This document shows, one piece after another, positions 37,805-51,000 of a DNA stretch of 64,000 nucleotides. The position numbers were made by a program, and so were the translations under genes. Below the pieces are notes generated by a model. The model had not been told where the DNA came from. It saw only the letters and a program-made list of their open reading frames with translations, and did not search any database. Origin of the DNA: Viola odorata (lineage: Eukaryota > Streptophyta > Magnoliopsida > Malpighiales > Violaceae); assembly GCA_963691705.1 (NCBI GenBank), contig OY829546.1, positions 9,496,001-9,560,000 on the forward strand, in the 5' to 3' direction. How positions within the stretch are numbered: the first letter of the stretch is position 1; each line of letters starts with the position of its first letter.

Positions 37805-40800
37805 CTACTCCAACTGGCCAGTCAATTCTGTACCCTCATCTTCAGCATCGAATTCCTGCTCCACAGCTTTCACCTGTATTTGAAGGTGACCTCATCAGCA
37901 CAAGATACGAATAGAAAGAAGTCAAAGGTTTAATCCCACTGACAAGTTTACCTAGAAATACAATGGGTTGGAACTGAGTAAATCATCTATACAAAACTTA
38001 TGCTGGCCACACAACTAAAGCATCAAGATTCAATAACAGCAACAATGAGATGCATATAGAGCTCAAGAATTCATCAGGTAGAGCTTACAAGATGAAATTG
38101 AAAGAGGGAGATGCGCACACATGAAAATAAATGCACATAAGTAGGCTCTCACACATACAGCCATGGCCAGAGAGGCCCCTAAAAAATGAAAATCCCTTAG
38201 CATCTAATCTGTTGCTAATACTCAAGAACACCTCGTGAAGGCCCTTCAATCCCTCAAATGCATAATTTTTGTTTCTTTTTAAATTCGAATTCTCATTTTC
38301 AGTTGCTTCTTCAGACCAATGCAGAAAAAATGAGGAAGATTAACACCAGATGAATTTTTGCAGTTGACACACGAGCATTCACTTAGTGAAGAAATAGTTG
38401 ATCAAGATGTACTATCTGGAACATGTGGACACCTAACTAAGTAGAGATCCTCCCCATCTGATCCCCATTTCCTCAAGGACTACCATCTACTAACTCCAAA
38501 ATGCATCAGCCTTGCAACAACAATCATAATCAGGGTTTATGCTTTCCAAAAGAGTAGTGTCAGACATGCTACTAGGTAGGTCTGAAATATATATTATTAA
38601 ATATGTTCATCTTGATATGATTGGTAAAGGGTAGCACCACTCAGCACATACACAGCCCACGCGTCAATATTGCTGACGAAGTCTATATCCCTTACCTAAA
38701 AAGTATCTCACCCATTCTTGAACTAATAGGCTGATACTATTGCATGGCACAACAACTTTTGAACTGTGTAGTGTAACCATAAAACACACAGGAATTAAAC
38801 TGCAATTTTGTTGTTACCTCTGGTACGTAATGCATCAGCATATTCTCAATTCCAGATTTCAACGTGACAGCTGAACTTGGACACCCACTGCATGCTCCTT
38901 GCATCCTTAATTTGACTACTCCAGTTTCCCTAAACAACCCAAAACATTTAAGTTTCCATTATCACATATAACTAGCAAAATACCTGACAAAAGTTTATAC
39001 CAAATTAAGAATAACCTTACGGATCAAATCCACAATACTCAATATCTCCACCATCATCCTGCACAGCTGGTCGAATACGGGTCTCCAATAGTTCTTTGAT
39101 CATCGCAACTGTTTCTGAGTCATCCTGCATCAGCAAACATCAATATTTTGATATTGACATATCGATGCACGATCAGTTTAGTAAAGGATTATTGAAAAAA
39201 TAATCAATGGAACCCTCCAAACTTAAAGTTTCAAATAGATATCTGATTCCTTAGGCAGCCTGACAGTAAGCACATTACCAAAACCCCTATGGAACTTCAG
39301 GAAAATCTCCCATTCCAAGCATCAAAGTTTAATAACATAGAAGGAAGCACCACTAGTCCCAAGCTAAATAATATATATAACAAAATTTATCAACTTGGCC
39401 TTTGACATAAGGCGTAATACCAAATGGACAGTTTTGAGTTAAACTAAACGCATCAAAAAATAAAAATAATAATAATAAAGAGAGAGAGTTAAAATGAAAG
39501 TATGTTTCAGAAGATAAAGAGCACTCCAATCATTTAAACTAAATGTTTCACAATCACATTTAAGGTTTATTAAATGTGAAAAGAACTTCATGAATTTGAA
39601 ATGTGTTCAATCTTTATGAACCAAAAGAAGTAGCATTGAAGATGTGTGATTCGCAGTGCGATGCTGGAGATAATGCAAAGCAAGAGTCACCCAAAGCGAA
39701 TTTGAGAGGCATAATGCTAACTGCTTAAGAACAGGGATGCAGGCAAGGGTATGGTAGGGGGGAGGAAAAAGAGATCTTAATGCCAAAGTGATAGGGTGGT
39801 TTGAGTTTGAGAGTCTGAAGATGAAAGAGATAATAGGTTGTATCAACGGAAAGCAGATAATTTTTATGCTGAAGAGGAAAGGACAAACACAAAGACAGGT
39901 AAAAGGGTAAACTGGCAAGTCCAAGTGCTGCTCCATGGGTTCTATTCTATTCATAGCAAGCATTTTGACACACCTTATGAGTGCCTTAACCTTCTATATA
40001 CACCTCAAATGTCTAGCCGATGTAATGCCACTTAAAGGTTCGCAAACTCTGCAACCTACCTAAGAATAGACCACTTAATACCACCCAATCACAATGCCCC
40101 ACCTAAACCTTAATAACCCTGTGCTGGAGTGAAGTACACCCTCTTGATTGGTTATAATCTTCTGGCACAAATAAGCTTCAATCAAGTGAAAAACCAACAA
40201 GGCATACCTCGTGAATGGCTGTGTCCTTAGCTGCTGCAGTCTGTGAGTCATAAAACAACGGTTGGCCAGAAGAATAGAAATCCATAATAGCTGCAAATAT
40301 CTCAGGCTTCAAGAAATCCCAAGTAGCATCATCCGACTTTGTCATGGTAACAAAATCAGATCCAAAGAAAACTCGAGTAATACCTGAAGAGAAAAAGAAG
40401 TAACCACAGCATATATAGATCAAAAAATTGTGCAATATTAAAGCAAAAACCACACATAAAAGCAAAGAAAGAATCCAAACATACCATCAATTCCATAGAG
40501 GGCTTTTGCCAAAGGAGAATTCATGGCAGAACGGGCATTCGGGAAGTCTGAGCTCCCAACTTCCATCACTGGCTTCCCAGGATAGAACATGAGCGAAGAA
40601 GGATTTGGTGTGGGCTGTGTTTGTATAAACATAGTCCTCCTCTGCTGCACTGTGCAAACACCATCAAATTGCACTTCATTATATCACTTAAGCCGACTCA
40701 CATCTAACCATAGTACAAATCAAACAAACAAACAAAAGCAGCAACTTTGACACCAGTTCAACATAACCAATCTCTAACAGCATTAACCCACAAGTAATGG

Positions 40801-41142
40801 TGATCATAAACATAAGTAAATAACGCTTCACAGATAAAATATTAGAAATGAAAAGCATCATTATTTTCCCTCTCTTTCCTAGGAACCAAACAGCAGCTAA
40901 GGGAAGAAATCAAAGTCAATAAAAATCAAAACAAACTGACCTGTGAAAAGGTTCCATTTTTCTGGAAGCAAAGAGGATCTTAAATTGTTATCATTGAGCA
41001 ACAACGGCGTTGGCGGTGCTGGGAAAATGCGTATGGAGCGGGTAGATGATAAACGACATGTCACCTGTTTGATTTCTGTGCAAGGGTTGTGTCTTTGATG
41101 ACGTAGCAGAGCTCTCGACGCTAATCTTCCGATACCCTTCAT
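37805..41142 (-). CDS. NFU4: Mitochondrial NFU4/NFU5-type Fe-S cluster carrier
   Basis: NFU proteins carry [4Fe-4S] clusters to mitochondrial apoproteins such as lipoyl synthase. Six exons: 40941-41142, 40485-40649, 40208-40383, 39021-39124, 38818-38929, 37805-37873, all GT-AG and in frame, giving 275 aa. The N-terminus is Arg/Ser-rich and lacks acidic residues ([16 protein letters not shown]), as in a mitochondrial presequence. Then comes the Nfu N-domain ([20 protein letters not shown] to [13 protein letters not shown]) and the NifU C-terminal domain with the cluster-binding C229-S-G-C232 in [11 protein letters not shown]. The presence of the Nfu N-domain separates it from plastid NFU1-3. 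The last exon supplies an acidic tail ([16 protein letters not shown]). It is divergent from the R3H-SUZ gene. NFU4 versus NFU5 cannot be decided from sequence alone. Confidence 0.93.
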
Positions 41143-42027
41143 GCTTTTCTCTCTGGTTTTGCGGGAAATATGGAGAAGAACGAAGCGAAGAGTTGTAGTA
41201 AGAGAAGGAGGGATGTTGAAACTTGAAAACTCTAGGATGACGGTGCGGCACGGGACAGCAGACTGTTTTTTTTTTTTTTTTTAAATGATTTTTGAAGTAT
41301 TTTTCAGTCTTTTCTCTCTTAAGATAAAAGAGGAAAGGAAAGGAAATTATAAAAAAATAAACAACTAAAAACTTCGTTTAGTTTTGCTTAATTTATGGCT
41401 CGCGTTGGAGGTTGAAGAATTAAACGAGACTACATCCTAAAATTGTCACATTTATTTCAATTAACTCTTTCAAATAAAATTGGACATATTTTCCAATTTT
41501 CAATTAGAACAAAACAAAAAAGTTAGGGCAAACAATTAATATTAATATTATTAAAGATAGTGAATTCAAATTAGAAATGGAGTATAATTAAAAATTCAGT
41601 AAATGAAGGGGTGTTATTTAGAAATGTTTCAAATGCTGGGGGAAAAAAGTAAAAAACGGCAGAAGAGGGAGAAAGAGAACATTCCAATTTCCATCCACAA
41701 ATATCTAAGAAGGGACACGAGACACCTAGCACTTGCAGAGAAGAAAGGAATATTACTACTCCTGTCCTGTCTACTATACCTTACCTTCTTTCTCTACACA
41801 CGCAAACAATTCAATTCCACGCCACCGCTTTCCCTCTCTCCCTCCCTCCCTCAAATCTTTCCTCCCTCCCCCAGAAATCCAACACAACGGATTAGAAATC
41901 CCTTCTCTCTGTATCTCCCCTAACCCTAACCCTAAACCAATTGGAATTTTCCAATTCAAATCTCCCCTCATGAATCCCAATTTACCCTCTTACCCTCACC
42001 AACCCTAACGAATTCTTCCTCCCTTCA

Positions 42028-42058
<31 letters not shown>

Positions 42059-42072
42059 TCAATTCTTTATTG
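41143..42072. promoter_or_regulatory. Shared intergenic region of NFU4 and R3H-SUZ genes
   Basis: Two divergent start codons are 930 bp apart. The left part is AT-rich with a T-tract at about 41265-41281 close to the NFU4 start; the right part (41820-42060) is pyrimidine-rich on the plus strand, typical of a plant 5' untranslated leader. No canonical TATA box stood out for either gene, in keeping with housekeeping expression. Confidence 0.5.
42029..42058 (+). repeat. CT dinucleotide microsatellite in the R3H-SUZ leader
   Basis: About fourteen CT units, 15 bp upstream of the R3H-SUZ start codon. CT-repeat tracts near transcription starts are common in plant leaders and are length-variable between alleles. 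Confidence 0.85.
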
Positions 42073-45000
42073 ATGGAGGGCGGCTCTGCGGTGGAGGATC
42101 TGGGAGCTCTACCGGAGTCATGGGAGGTGGCCGATTTGGACCAGACCATGAGCCGTTTGTTGCTCAACAACAACAATAAAGACTCCTCCTCCTCTTCCTC
42201 CAAACCACTGACGCAGCCGGACCTTTCTGATGGTGGCGGTTCCGCGGCTTCTGATAAAGTGTCGGATGACGCACTCAATCAAGTGGATCAGTTCCTCCGT
42301 GAAGCATTGCAAAACCCTCGTGAACGCCTCTCCAGTAAGTATTAATAGAGTCAATTGAAGCTGTCTTGATGTTTGATTTGCAATTGCTCTGGTATTTGTG
42401 AAAGTTTTTTTTTTTTTTTTTTTGGGTTTTATGTTTTTGCGTGATTGGGCGTTAGTGCAATTTAACCTGCAATTCTGTGTGTGTCGGAGCCAGTTGAGCG
42501 CTGGTGGGAGTTATAGTATTCATATTGTTATCCCTTTATTTAAGCAAATATAATCTGATGATGGGATTTGGCTTCTATGTAATGTAAATCTGAGGTCAAT
42601 ATTCTGAACGAAATGCTTTCAACTGTGAAGTTCTTTTTTTTATGATTAGTGTTTGGGCACTTCCTACGTATCACCATGTTCTTAGGCCTAGAGTCCTTTC
42701 AATTGCTGTTGCTTACGTTTTGTGCTTTTGGACATTACGTCAATCCTTTGCTGGTATATTCAAGAAACAATGCTATTTTATTATGTATAAGATAAGATGT
42801 TCTTGTTGGTTATATGTGTCAATCCCTGCATACAGTAGAAGTAATCTGATCTTTTCTGTTCAGTTCTGCGGATGGAGCAAGATGTTGAAAAGTTTATTCG
42901 TGATCCAACGCAACAGCAATTAGAATTTCAGCAGTTGCCCACTTCGTATCTACGATTGGCTGCACATCGGGTAGCTCAGCATTACTCACTACAGTCAATG
43001 GTTTTGTTGGACAATAGTTTACCAGATGGTTCTGGTTCCAGAATTATTGTTCGCAAGTCCTCTGAATGTAGGCTTCCTTTGATTCGGCTGGCTGACATCC
43101 CTATAAGTTTACAATCAAATGACAGTGGTGCCTTGAAGGTTGCAATTAAGCAGAGGCCACAGAAGTGGTCTCCAATTACCAATAGTTCTAATTCTAATTC
43201 CTCAAAGACAAATAGTGCGAAAAGTGTGGAAGAAAGGAAGGAGGAGTACAATAGGGCGCGTGCTCGAATATTTAGCTCCAGTATTGTTAGCAGTGGTCCT
43301 TTAGGGAAACCAGAAGGTGAACCAAGACTGCAAGATGTTCCCCAGCATGGTTCTCTGGTTGTGTCAAAAGTGGATGAAAAATCTGCTTCAGGGACTCCAG
43401 ATGTAAATTCTGGCAGGGGTTTGATTGATTCCTCTTCATGTAGCAATAGAACAGCTAGAACTTGGATAGATAAAGAGCCAGTTGGTAGATACAGACCAAA
43501 CAGTAAGGTGGCCGTTTTTCGAGACCGCGAAGTTGATCGGAAGGACCCTGATTATGACCGTAGCTATGACAGGTATTTTATTTTTGTTGTACCTTTTAAG
43601 TTTCCTTTGTGGGATAATAATCCTTGAATTGGTGTTTGAACCAGTTAGTTTTGTACCTTCCTTGGGTTGATCCAATTTAGGTTCTATAATTTGGGTACAA
43701 TTGCACACTTTAGCCCCCACGCATAAAAAAAGGGAAACAAGGAGCTAGAAGCTAGCTTTAAGTAAAGGGGTACCTTGGAAACAAGGAGTAGTACATGTAT
43801 GTTTATTTCTAATGTGGAGAAGAGTAAGGAAAGATGCTGTAAGTAGAAAATAAAAGGATAACTGATCAAGAGGGGTTAATTTGAGGATATAGTTGATCCT
43901 AGAAATCATTTTCTGTGGCCAATCTAGAAGCTTTTGATGTCGGCTGCCCAATTATTGAAGTTACTACCTCTGAGTAATTTCGGTGTGCATCAGTAAGTTG
44001 CTTGATACCATGCAGAGGAGCTAAACGTCAAGTTAAAAATGACTAGAAAATTTCCTGCACATTGCCACCCATTATGAAAAAAATTAAATATTTTTTATTA
44101 ATATGACAGGCTAAAAAAAGCATCAACTTTTTAAAAAAAAATTGTGTATTTTTTTACACTATGTTTTGGGAGTAAGGGTTTGACAGGGGTGGGAATGGAA
44201 GGGTGGGGAATAAACCCTTAACCCTTGCTCGTGAAGAGTTAAACAAACAATTTCATGATAATTTACAATTGTCTTTGGTCAGTTATTGCAAGTAACAAAA
44301 AAAGACATTTCGTGGTATGTTTTCTTAGTGATATGCAACAGTTTAAGCCTATATAGTTAAAAAGGTTTTGAGACAATGGGGTATGTGACAAACTGATAAA
44401 TAAATACCTATAGTAAATGATATTAAGTGAAACCAATTGCATCCAAGAGAGAATTATCTAAACTTCAAAACAATAATGAGAATATAAACTAAATCCGAGC
44501 ATGTATAATTAACAGCAGCCAAAAGGGCCAATGATTGATTCCTTTTTATTTTACGTCACTATACTAAAATAGTTCCAAGTAAAAAATCCAAAAGGGGAGT
44601 GATTTAGTGAAGGAGAGGTTGTTTGACCATGTTAGATTAAAATCATTGTGACCAAATGATGATAGAAAATTTAATTCAGGACATGTAGGGACCAAAATTT
44701 TAAAATAGAAAAAAGGCGCTGCTGCAGTGAGATTGCTGTGTGTTTTAATGTAGTAAAACCACTTCTACAAGGTAAATCTTCCTGTGTTTTAGTATAAAGT
44801 AATAATAAATTGTTTTAAAACTACTCGAGACTGTCCATATTATTTAGTGAATATACACAAATTATAAGTGAAGCGTCTTGTGCAGGTATATGCAAAGATT
44901 TGATCCTGGTTTTGGGTTTAGTGGAGGAGGACCTTACACTATTCAGCCTCTATATGCCCCTACAGTGAATTACAACACTGAATTTCCACAACTTGGTTCC

Positions 45001-45710
45001 AGCCACGGGCCTCAGATATCCACTGAACAACCTCGAGCCATTTCTCAACATATACCTGGGCAGTGGGTTGGCCCATCAAACCCAACAGGAATTGGGTATG
45101 GTCACCCAGATGCGCTGATGCCACCGTTTAATCCTAATCATGTAGGAGCACACTCTGCATCTGCCATTTATCTGCATGCTTCTCAATATCCCTGTCAACG
45201 TCCTGGAATGCCTTTCATTCATCCTCATGATCACGTTCCACCTTTTGCACAGGTACTGCTATTTTATATCTCTTATGATGGCGGTAGTTTTTAGCCTCTT
45301 CAGTCCTTTATGGTGGAACTTGTGGCCAGCTTTTCGAATTATATTAAGAGGGCCTTTCTCTGCATTCTGTGATCCTTGTCAGACATCATTGTAGCTTGAA
45401 ATCCCTACATTCAATTCTTTATATTAACATTGCTTTTCTTTGTTTGATAAAAAAACTGTTATATTTATATTGTTTCTTCGCCTTGTATTGTTGTTCCTTA
45501 GTTTTTGTGGTTGTAAATTCCCTTACAAGGAAATGAGATTTTGAGTGACTGATGCATGGAGCAGTTACTAGTTCTTCTAATGGTTCTCTTCTGTCCTTGC
45601 TTCTGGGCATGGATTTTTTCTTCCTACTAATAGCTTTTTTCATTGATGTGTTTGTGCAGTCTCATCAACAGCAACCTGATGCAAGTTTTGGTTTTGCCCG
45701 GCCCCGGTGA
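42073..45710 (+). CDS. R3H-SUZ domain RNA-binding protein
   Basis: R3H and SUZ domains bind single-stranded nucleic acid, mainly mRNA. Four exons: 42073-42334, 42864-43572, 44886-45252, 45660-45710, all GT-AG and in frame, giving 462 aa. The N-terminus is acidic with a Ser run (SSSSSS). A helical lead-in (MEQDVEKFIRDP) precedes the R3H core LPTSYLRLAAHRVAQHY, with R118 and H122 as the namesake R-x3-H. The SUZ motif is EERKEEYNRARARIF (about 210-224). The C-terminal half is low-complexity and rich in Pro, Gly, Gln and aromatic residues (YGHPDALMPPFNPN), ending SFGFARPR. Intron 3 is 1.3 kb. The start is the ATG at 42073, just after the CT microsatellite. Plant members are largely uncharacterised; a role in mRNA regulation is inferred from the domains. 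Confidence 0.92.
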
Positions 45711-47469
45711 GGGGCTGGGCCATGCCTGCACCCTGCCAGCTGGAACATGGTCTTTGAAATTTTGATGTGCTGGTACAGCTCCACATCACATCTAAAGCTG
45801 GCAGAAGTGCAGGCATGGAGAACCGAGGTGGATTGGAGTGGACATGGCTCATTATGGACTTCCTTATTGATCCGCCCCAACAGTCTCGGTTTCATTTGAA
45901 GCTTCTTCAGCATGATGAAGAACGAAGAAGCTCAAGGGCTTGGTAGATCAGTGTTAATGAGAAGCAACTCTGTTTTGCTTTTGCGCTGATGGTGATGATG
46001 ATAAAGAACGAACTTAGGAGAAGAATTGTCAGAGTTGATCACATTCATATCTGTCGGTACGAAGGTACGCATGCGGCATTTTCTTCCCGGCATTGTTTTT
46101 GCTTATCCTGTTCTGTTTCTATCTGCATTTTGCTTTCTCTGGAAAATCAGTATATTCCCCCCTTCCATCTTGCAGCACAATGAAGAACAATAAGAGAAGA
46201 TACTCGATGGTCTTGGGTGTAGGATAATCGGAGAGCAGCAGTCTCCCATTAAGGTCGCTACGATGACTGACCATGCTTTACTCCTTTTGGCTGAAATAAC
46301 GAAAGCAAAATCAACTCTGTATTTTAGAAATTTGTGTACCATAGGACCACTTTCTTTTTCTTATATTGTTTAACGATGGATAAGTTGTCTTTGTACTGCT
46401 GGTTTTTATATATTTAGTGTATCCCGTGTTTATGGCTTGCGTTTTGTGAGTTAGACGTTTATAATGGCTTGGCCATTTATTGTTTGGAAAAAACAAAAAC
46501 AAAAAAAACCATAAGAAATTGTACTTGTGAGTTTAAAACCTTCTGGAAATAACTGTGGATGGGTGTTCCAAGACGATTCAGGTTGAGTACTCCGACCCAT
46601 AAATGAAGTGCGTGTGTTATTCATGTGAAGCCATAAATAATGATAAGCATTATATCAATGTGTAAATCGTGCATCTTTTTCCTTAACTTGGGAAGCAAAA
46701 ATGATTAAAATGGCAGGTGGCTGAGCATTATTCCCGTGAGTGACACCAAGGAAACAAAGTGTTAGGACATTCCATTACGACTAGGACTTACAAGAAAAGG
46801 AGGCTACACACACTAATGATTGCATGCAAAACTAACCGCAGCAGGACGGAGACCGTTGTTTTGGACGCTATGGGATGACATCATCTTTCCATTGAGATGG
46901 AGACAATAGCAACATAACAATCCAAAACTAGACAGTTAAGCGACAATCATTCCATTTGTGTTCTTTTTATTAAGTACATTCTATTTGCCACCTAGTCACA
47001 TGAATAGCACAAATCCTCTCTATTCATCTGTGTCCCGTGCTCACTTTTTCAACACATGTAATGTAACTCACTCTCTTCCCCCTCTTCTTTCACCCATTCG
47101 AGTATTATCGGATTTTGAAGATAAAAGAGAGAGTTCTCTCAATATAGTTTTGCCCATATTCCATTAGCATGAACACGAGAATTGAGTTAAGTTTGGAACC
47201 GTAAAGATATGACTCACATTGTAGTTCTCTTCATTCTTCAGGCTCGAACTCGAGATTTGAGTTCAATATGAATAAATTCCGTACCACATTAAAGTTACTT
47301 TTTTTGAATATGAAGTGATGACCCATGAAGTACTACTTGTAAACGGTTAAAGATACATTTGTAATCAAGTTCTTCTTACAGGAAAAAGCGCAGACAAGAT
47401 GGCTTTGCAGATAGCTATGCGTTGTCTTGAGTGCACACCATTGTAGAACTTGGTACGTTTGGTTTGTCC
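45711..47469. other. R3H-SUZ 3' region and ZPR promoter
   Basis: The first several hundred bases (to about 46350) have balanced composition, consistent with a long 3' untranslated region. The remainder up to 47469 is the upstream region of the LITTLE ZIPPER gene. HD-ZIP III proteins are known to activate ZPR genes, but I did not identify a definite binding site. Confidence 0.45.
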
Positions 47470-47477
47470 TATAAATA
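47470..47477 (+). promoter_or_regulatory. TATA box of the LITTLE ZIPPER gene
   Basis: TATAAATA in the context GTCCTATAAATACAAGC, about 215 bp before the start codon on the genomic sequence; the untranslated leader between them contains an apparent intron. It is close to the plant TATA consensus. Confidence 0.65.
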
Positions 47478-47561
47478 CAAGCAGTCATGTATACATACAC
47501 AACAACCAAACTCTCGTGCTTGCTTCTTTCAACTCTCTGCACCATCAAAGGAAACAAAAAG

Positions 47562-47661
47562 GTATGGTTATATTTTAATAATAATCAGCTTGGATCACTT
47601 ACTGTGTTGTATTGTATTGATCTCCATCAATTCATATTGATGTGTTCTTGAACATTTTCAG
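47562..47661 (+). other. Probable 5'-UTR intron of the LITTLE ZIPPER gene
   Basis: A donor AAAAAG|GTATGG at 47561/47562 and an acceptor CATTTTCAG|CG at 47661/47662 enclose 100 bp of T-rich DNA between the TATA box and the start codon. Confidence 0.55.
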
Positions 47662-47684
47662 CGATAACAGTAGCTCGGCTCGAT

Positions 47685-47894
47685 ATGGAGAAGATAAACT
47701 CACAGCTATACTTGCAGAACTGCTACATAATACAACAAAATGAGATGCTAAGGAAGAAAGCTCAACGGCTGAACCAGGAGAATCAGGCCCTCTTGTCTGA
47801 GCTCAAGCAGAGACTCTCCAAGGCGAACTCCAAGCCAAACTCCAACACTGGTTCCACTTCGACCACCAATTCCATGAACAGTAACAAACCCTGA
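47685..47894 (+). CDS. ZPR3: LITTLE ZIPPER protein (ZPR3/ZPR4 type)
   Basis: This 69-aa microprotein consists of little more than a leucine zipper. It dimerises with HD-ZIP III transcription factors (REVOLUTA, PHABULOSA) and blocks DNA binding in a negative feedback loop that shapes meristems and leaf polarity. The N-terminal MEKINSQLYLQNCYIIQQNE followed by LRKKAQRLNQENQALLSELKQRL is the ZPR3/4 signature with heptad leucines, and the tail is the usual Ser/Thr/Asn-rich stretch. Coding is in a single exon, with an upstream TATA box and a likely leader intron. It converges on the aminopeptidase gene, with 190 bp between the two stop codons. ZPR3 versus ZPR4 is not decided. Confidence 0.93.
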   Translation: MEKINSQLYLQNCYIIQQNEMLRKKAQRLNQENQALLSELKQRLSKANSKPNSNTGSTSTTNSMNSNKP

Positions 47895-48084
47895 TTTTTG
47901 AGTTCAAGCCATGGCGATTTCTGGTTAAATGTGTCCCAAGATCTGGCAATTTTTATTTTGATTTGTTCTTTTATATTCTGGAGGCAAAGATATATACTTC
48001 ATGATTGATGAGTAAGTAAATGAAATCTTCCTGTTCGTCTCGGTGTTTCTCTCTCTCTACCTCAGCCTAACCTTGTCATACATC

Positions 48085-51000
48085 TTAATCCACCTGTAGC
48101 CTCTTGTCTATGCTTGAAAAGTTTTGAAAGAATGCCTTGAAATACTTGTAAGCAATGTCCACATCTTCCTTTGCGCAAATCTCTCTCACACTGCAGTTGA
48201 GAATCACCGAAAAAATGTATATAAGCTGACAGGTAAGGCAACACTAGTACGAGACAACAATTAATATCAGTAGAAATCAGTATTATTTCTGGAAGTTGAG
48301 TTCAAGGCAAAAATGACAACCAGAAGTTATGAGTTGAACAAATGCGGTTTGGTCTGATTACTTGATATTCGTGAAGTCAAGAGAAAGCAAATCCATCACT
48401 ATGCACATTTCCTACTCGTTAAAACTCATTACATGCCAAGCTTCCAAGACATCAAACAGCTATCTCGTAAAAGTAAACCATGCACGTAGACAGCCTAATG
48501 CTTTAGATGACGGGAGTGAAAGCGACAATACAAGCCTTTAAGTAGTTTTTGGATGATCTTGGTCAATCTTCAGTAGTTTAGGTGATTTTTTCCAAGTATA
48601 ATTTCTCTGAGGCAGCAGGCCATCATACAGGCTTTAGCTAAGGTAGCACAATAAGTGTTCTTAATGCATGGTTTAGAATCGCTTCCCTTGGTAGAGTATT
48701 AAGCAACGCAAAGCAACCGACAAGGATTAAATAAGTAATGTGAAAACCCCTTCAAAAGATATTAAGAAGAATTACTACATGATGTGATGAGCAAAGAAGT
48801 AATATTAATGCATATTGACTCACGGCCCCTCTCACCCTCACGTCACAAGAATCCGATCTCCAAAAGACCATGAATTATCAAATATGATGAAATGCACAAA
48901 ATTTCATCTAATGAAACAAAGGATTCCCACCTGTCATTATTTTTTAGTTATTTATGTAATTTATTATAGTATGAGAAAGAGGTTTATGCCTCTCCTCATG
49001 GTAGGTTAGTACCTTCCTAGCCTGATGTTTTTACATTTATATAAGGGCATATTCAAGGATCTCAACCTAATGCAAAACTAAAAGAATAAAACTAATGCCC
49101 CATGCTAACATAAAATCAATGAGTACTTGGAAAATAATAATATAGAGATTTTCACCTTACGGCACTTAGTATCACTTTGCCTTTTGATACTAAACAAGTT
49201 AGATTTGTTGTCTCCTGAGGATGTGAATACATTTCACTATATTTAAATTTTATCAGACAGTTATGCTTCACTCGCCCATACATCAAAGTGAAGGCAGACT
49301 TTTGTTCAATCAACGGTTAGTAGATAGCATTTGGCCTGGGTTCAGCAACCTTTAAATGCCATTTTTTCATGTCCAACAGTCAAACCCTCAAAATGTTTAT
49401 TACCTTGCAATGAAAAATGTATGCATAATGTATTGATCGTAAAAGATTATTTTAGCTCCATAACAGTTATTGATTTGTTAACCAAAACATCAACCTTCCC
49501 AGTCACAGTAAGTAGTTCTAGATAATTGAATAACTTTACAATCATACAATATGTCATTGACTATTATCTCCTCTGTCACTGCATAAGTTCCTAATTGTCA
49601 TGCCATCCATCTATTCATCTTGGAGGAAAGAAAAACAGAAAAGGAAACATCACTGGAAGTAACCAATAGCCCTAAGTGCACACAGACAGCTTATTTATAT
49701 GGAATAAAGTTCAAGTGAATAGAGCGAAGACAAGATATGAATCAATGAGATACCTGTGCATTGAAAGTTGAGGAATACCACAATCCACAGTCCGAATGCC
49801 AACACCCGAAGCAAGTATGGGACCAATGGTGGATCCACACTCCATATCGTTTCTCACCACAAATTCCTATAAGAACATACCAGTAGCATGTAAAGAAAAA
49901 TTAGACTAATTACTATTTGAAGAAATATTGCAGTCCACATTGGATGAACTCAAAGTTATTGTAAATGAGAGACGAATAATGTGCTAAATGGATATAAACA
50001 TAGTGAGGACTTTTGTTAGCAGTTTGACCAAAAACGCATACTGTGATGCAACATCAAACTTTTGGCTGTGGTTGGGCAATGATGAATACTATGATATGCT
50101 TCTCAAGGAAATACCATGCAATCAACTATCATTGTTTCCAATAATTAAATCGTTACTATGGTAGCTAGAAGTACAACAGCCACAAAAAAAATTCCTCACA
50201 ACTATTCATTACTTCTGGACTTGAGTCTGCTCATGCATCAATTCTAATATATAATGGTTTTGATGTGAAATTAAAAAATGGTTGCACAACCAATTTCAAT
50301 TGGAACTTACCTGAGTTGGAAGGTTGTGTATTTTGCCAACTTCTTTAAGAAGAAAAGCTGTGATTCCACTAGTTGCATACCGCTGGTTTGCATTGTGCTT
50401 GATAACGAGACCCTTCTTCATTTCCGGCCGATGGTGTTCTTCATGCTTGTCCGTAAAATTCGGGTGAACACCATGAGCCATGTCTGCCGACACTGAAAAG
50501 AGTTCCGAAGAAAAGAATCTTAAAGTTCAAGATATAATACACTAAGGAAGACAAGAATAGAAGCTGAATCAACTGCTTTGTTGTTAGCTCAAAATACAAT
50601 ATGCTACTCAGGTGTAAGCTAAGTACAAAACTTTAATGACCCTGTCAGATCTTGCAACATCGTAACTGATGCTACAATATGAAGCCAACACACTCTCCTG
50701 GTGTGTGCAGAATCCACTCCAATATTATTGTTTGCTCAATTACCCATGGAAGTGAGGTCATGCATGAAGAGATTGAGCAGTGTCATAGAATAGTTTAAGA
50801 GTTTTCTATGTATTTGTAGTTTTTAACTCTCTAAGAAGAATGGGAAACTTTCTCCTTACACCTCCCCCAACCCCTCTCATGTTCTTTCCTGGAATTTTAG
50901 GAAAAACATGTCATCTCAAGGAACTAGGAAGAAAAGGATGGTAATAGAATACTAAGCCAGTCTCAAAAAAAGAGGCTGAGGAATAATAATTCACCCCAAG

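Noticed and set aside
41982..42278. 98-codon antisense frame at the R3H-SUZ start
   Set aside because: It is created by the CT microsatellite (Arg-Glu repeat) and the reverse of a real exon.
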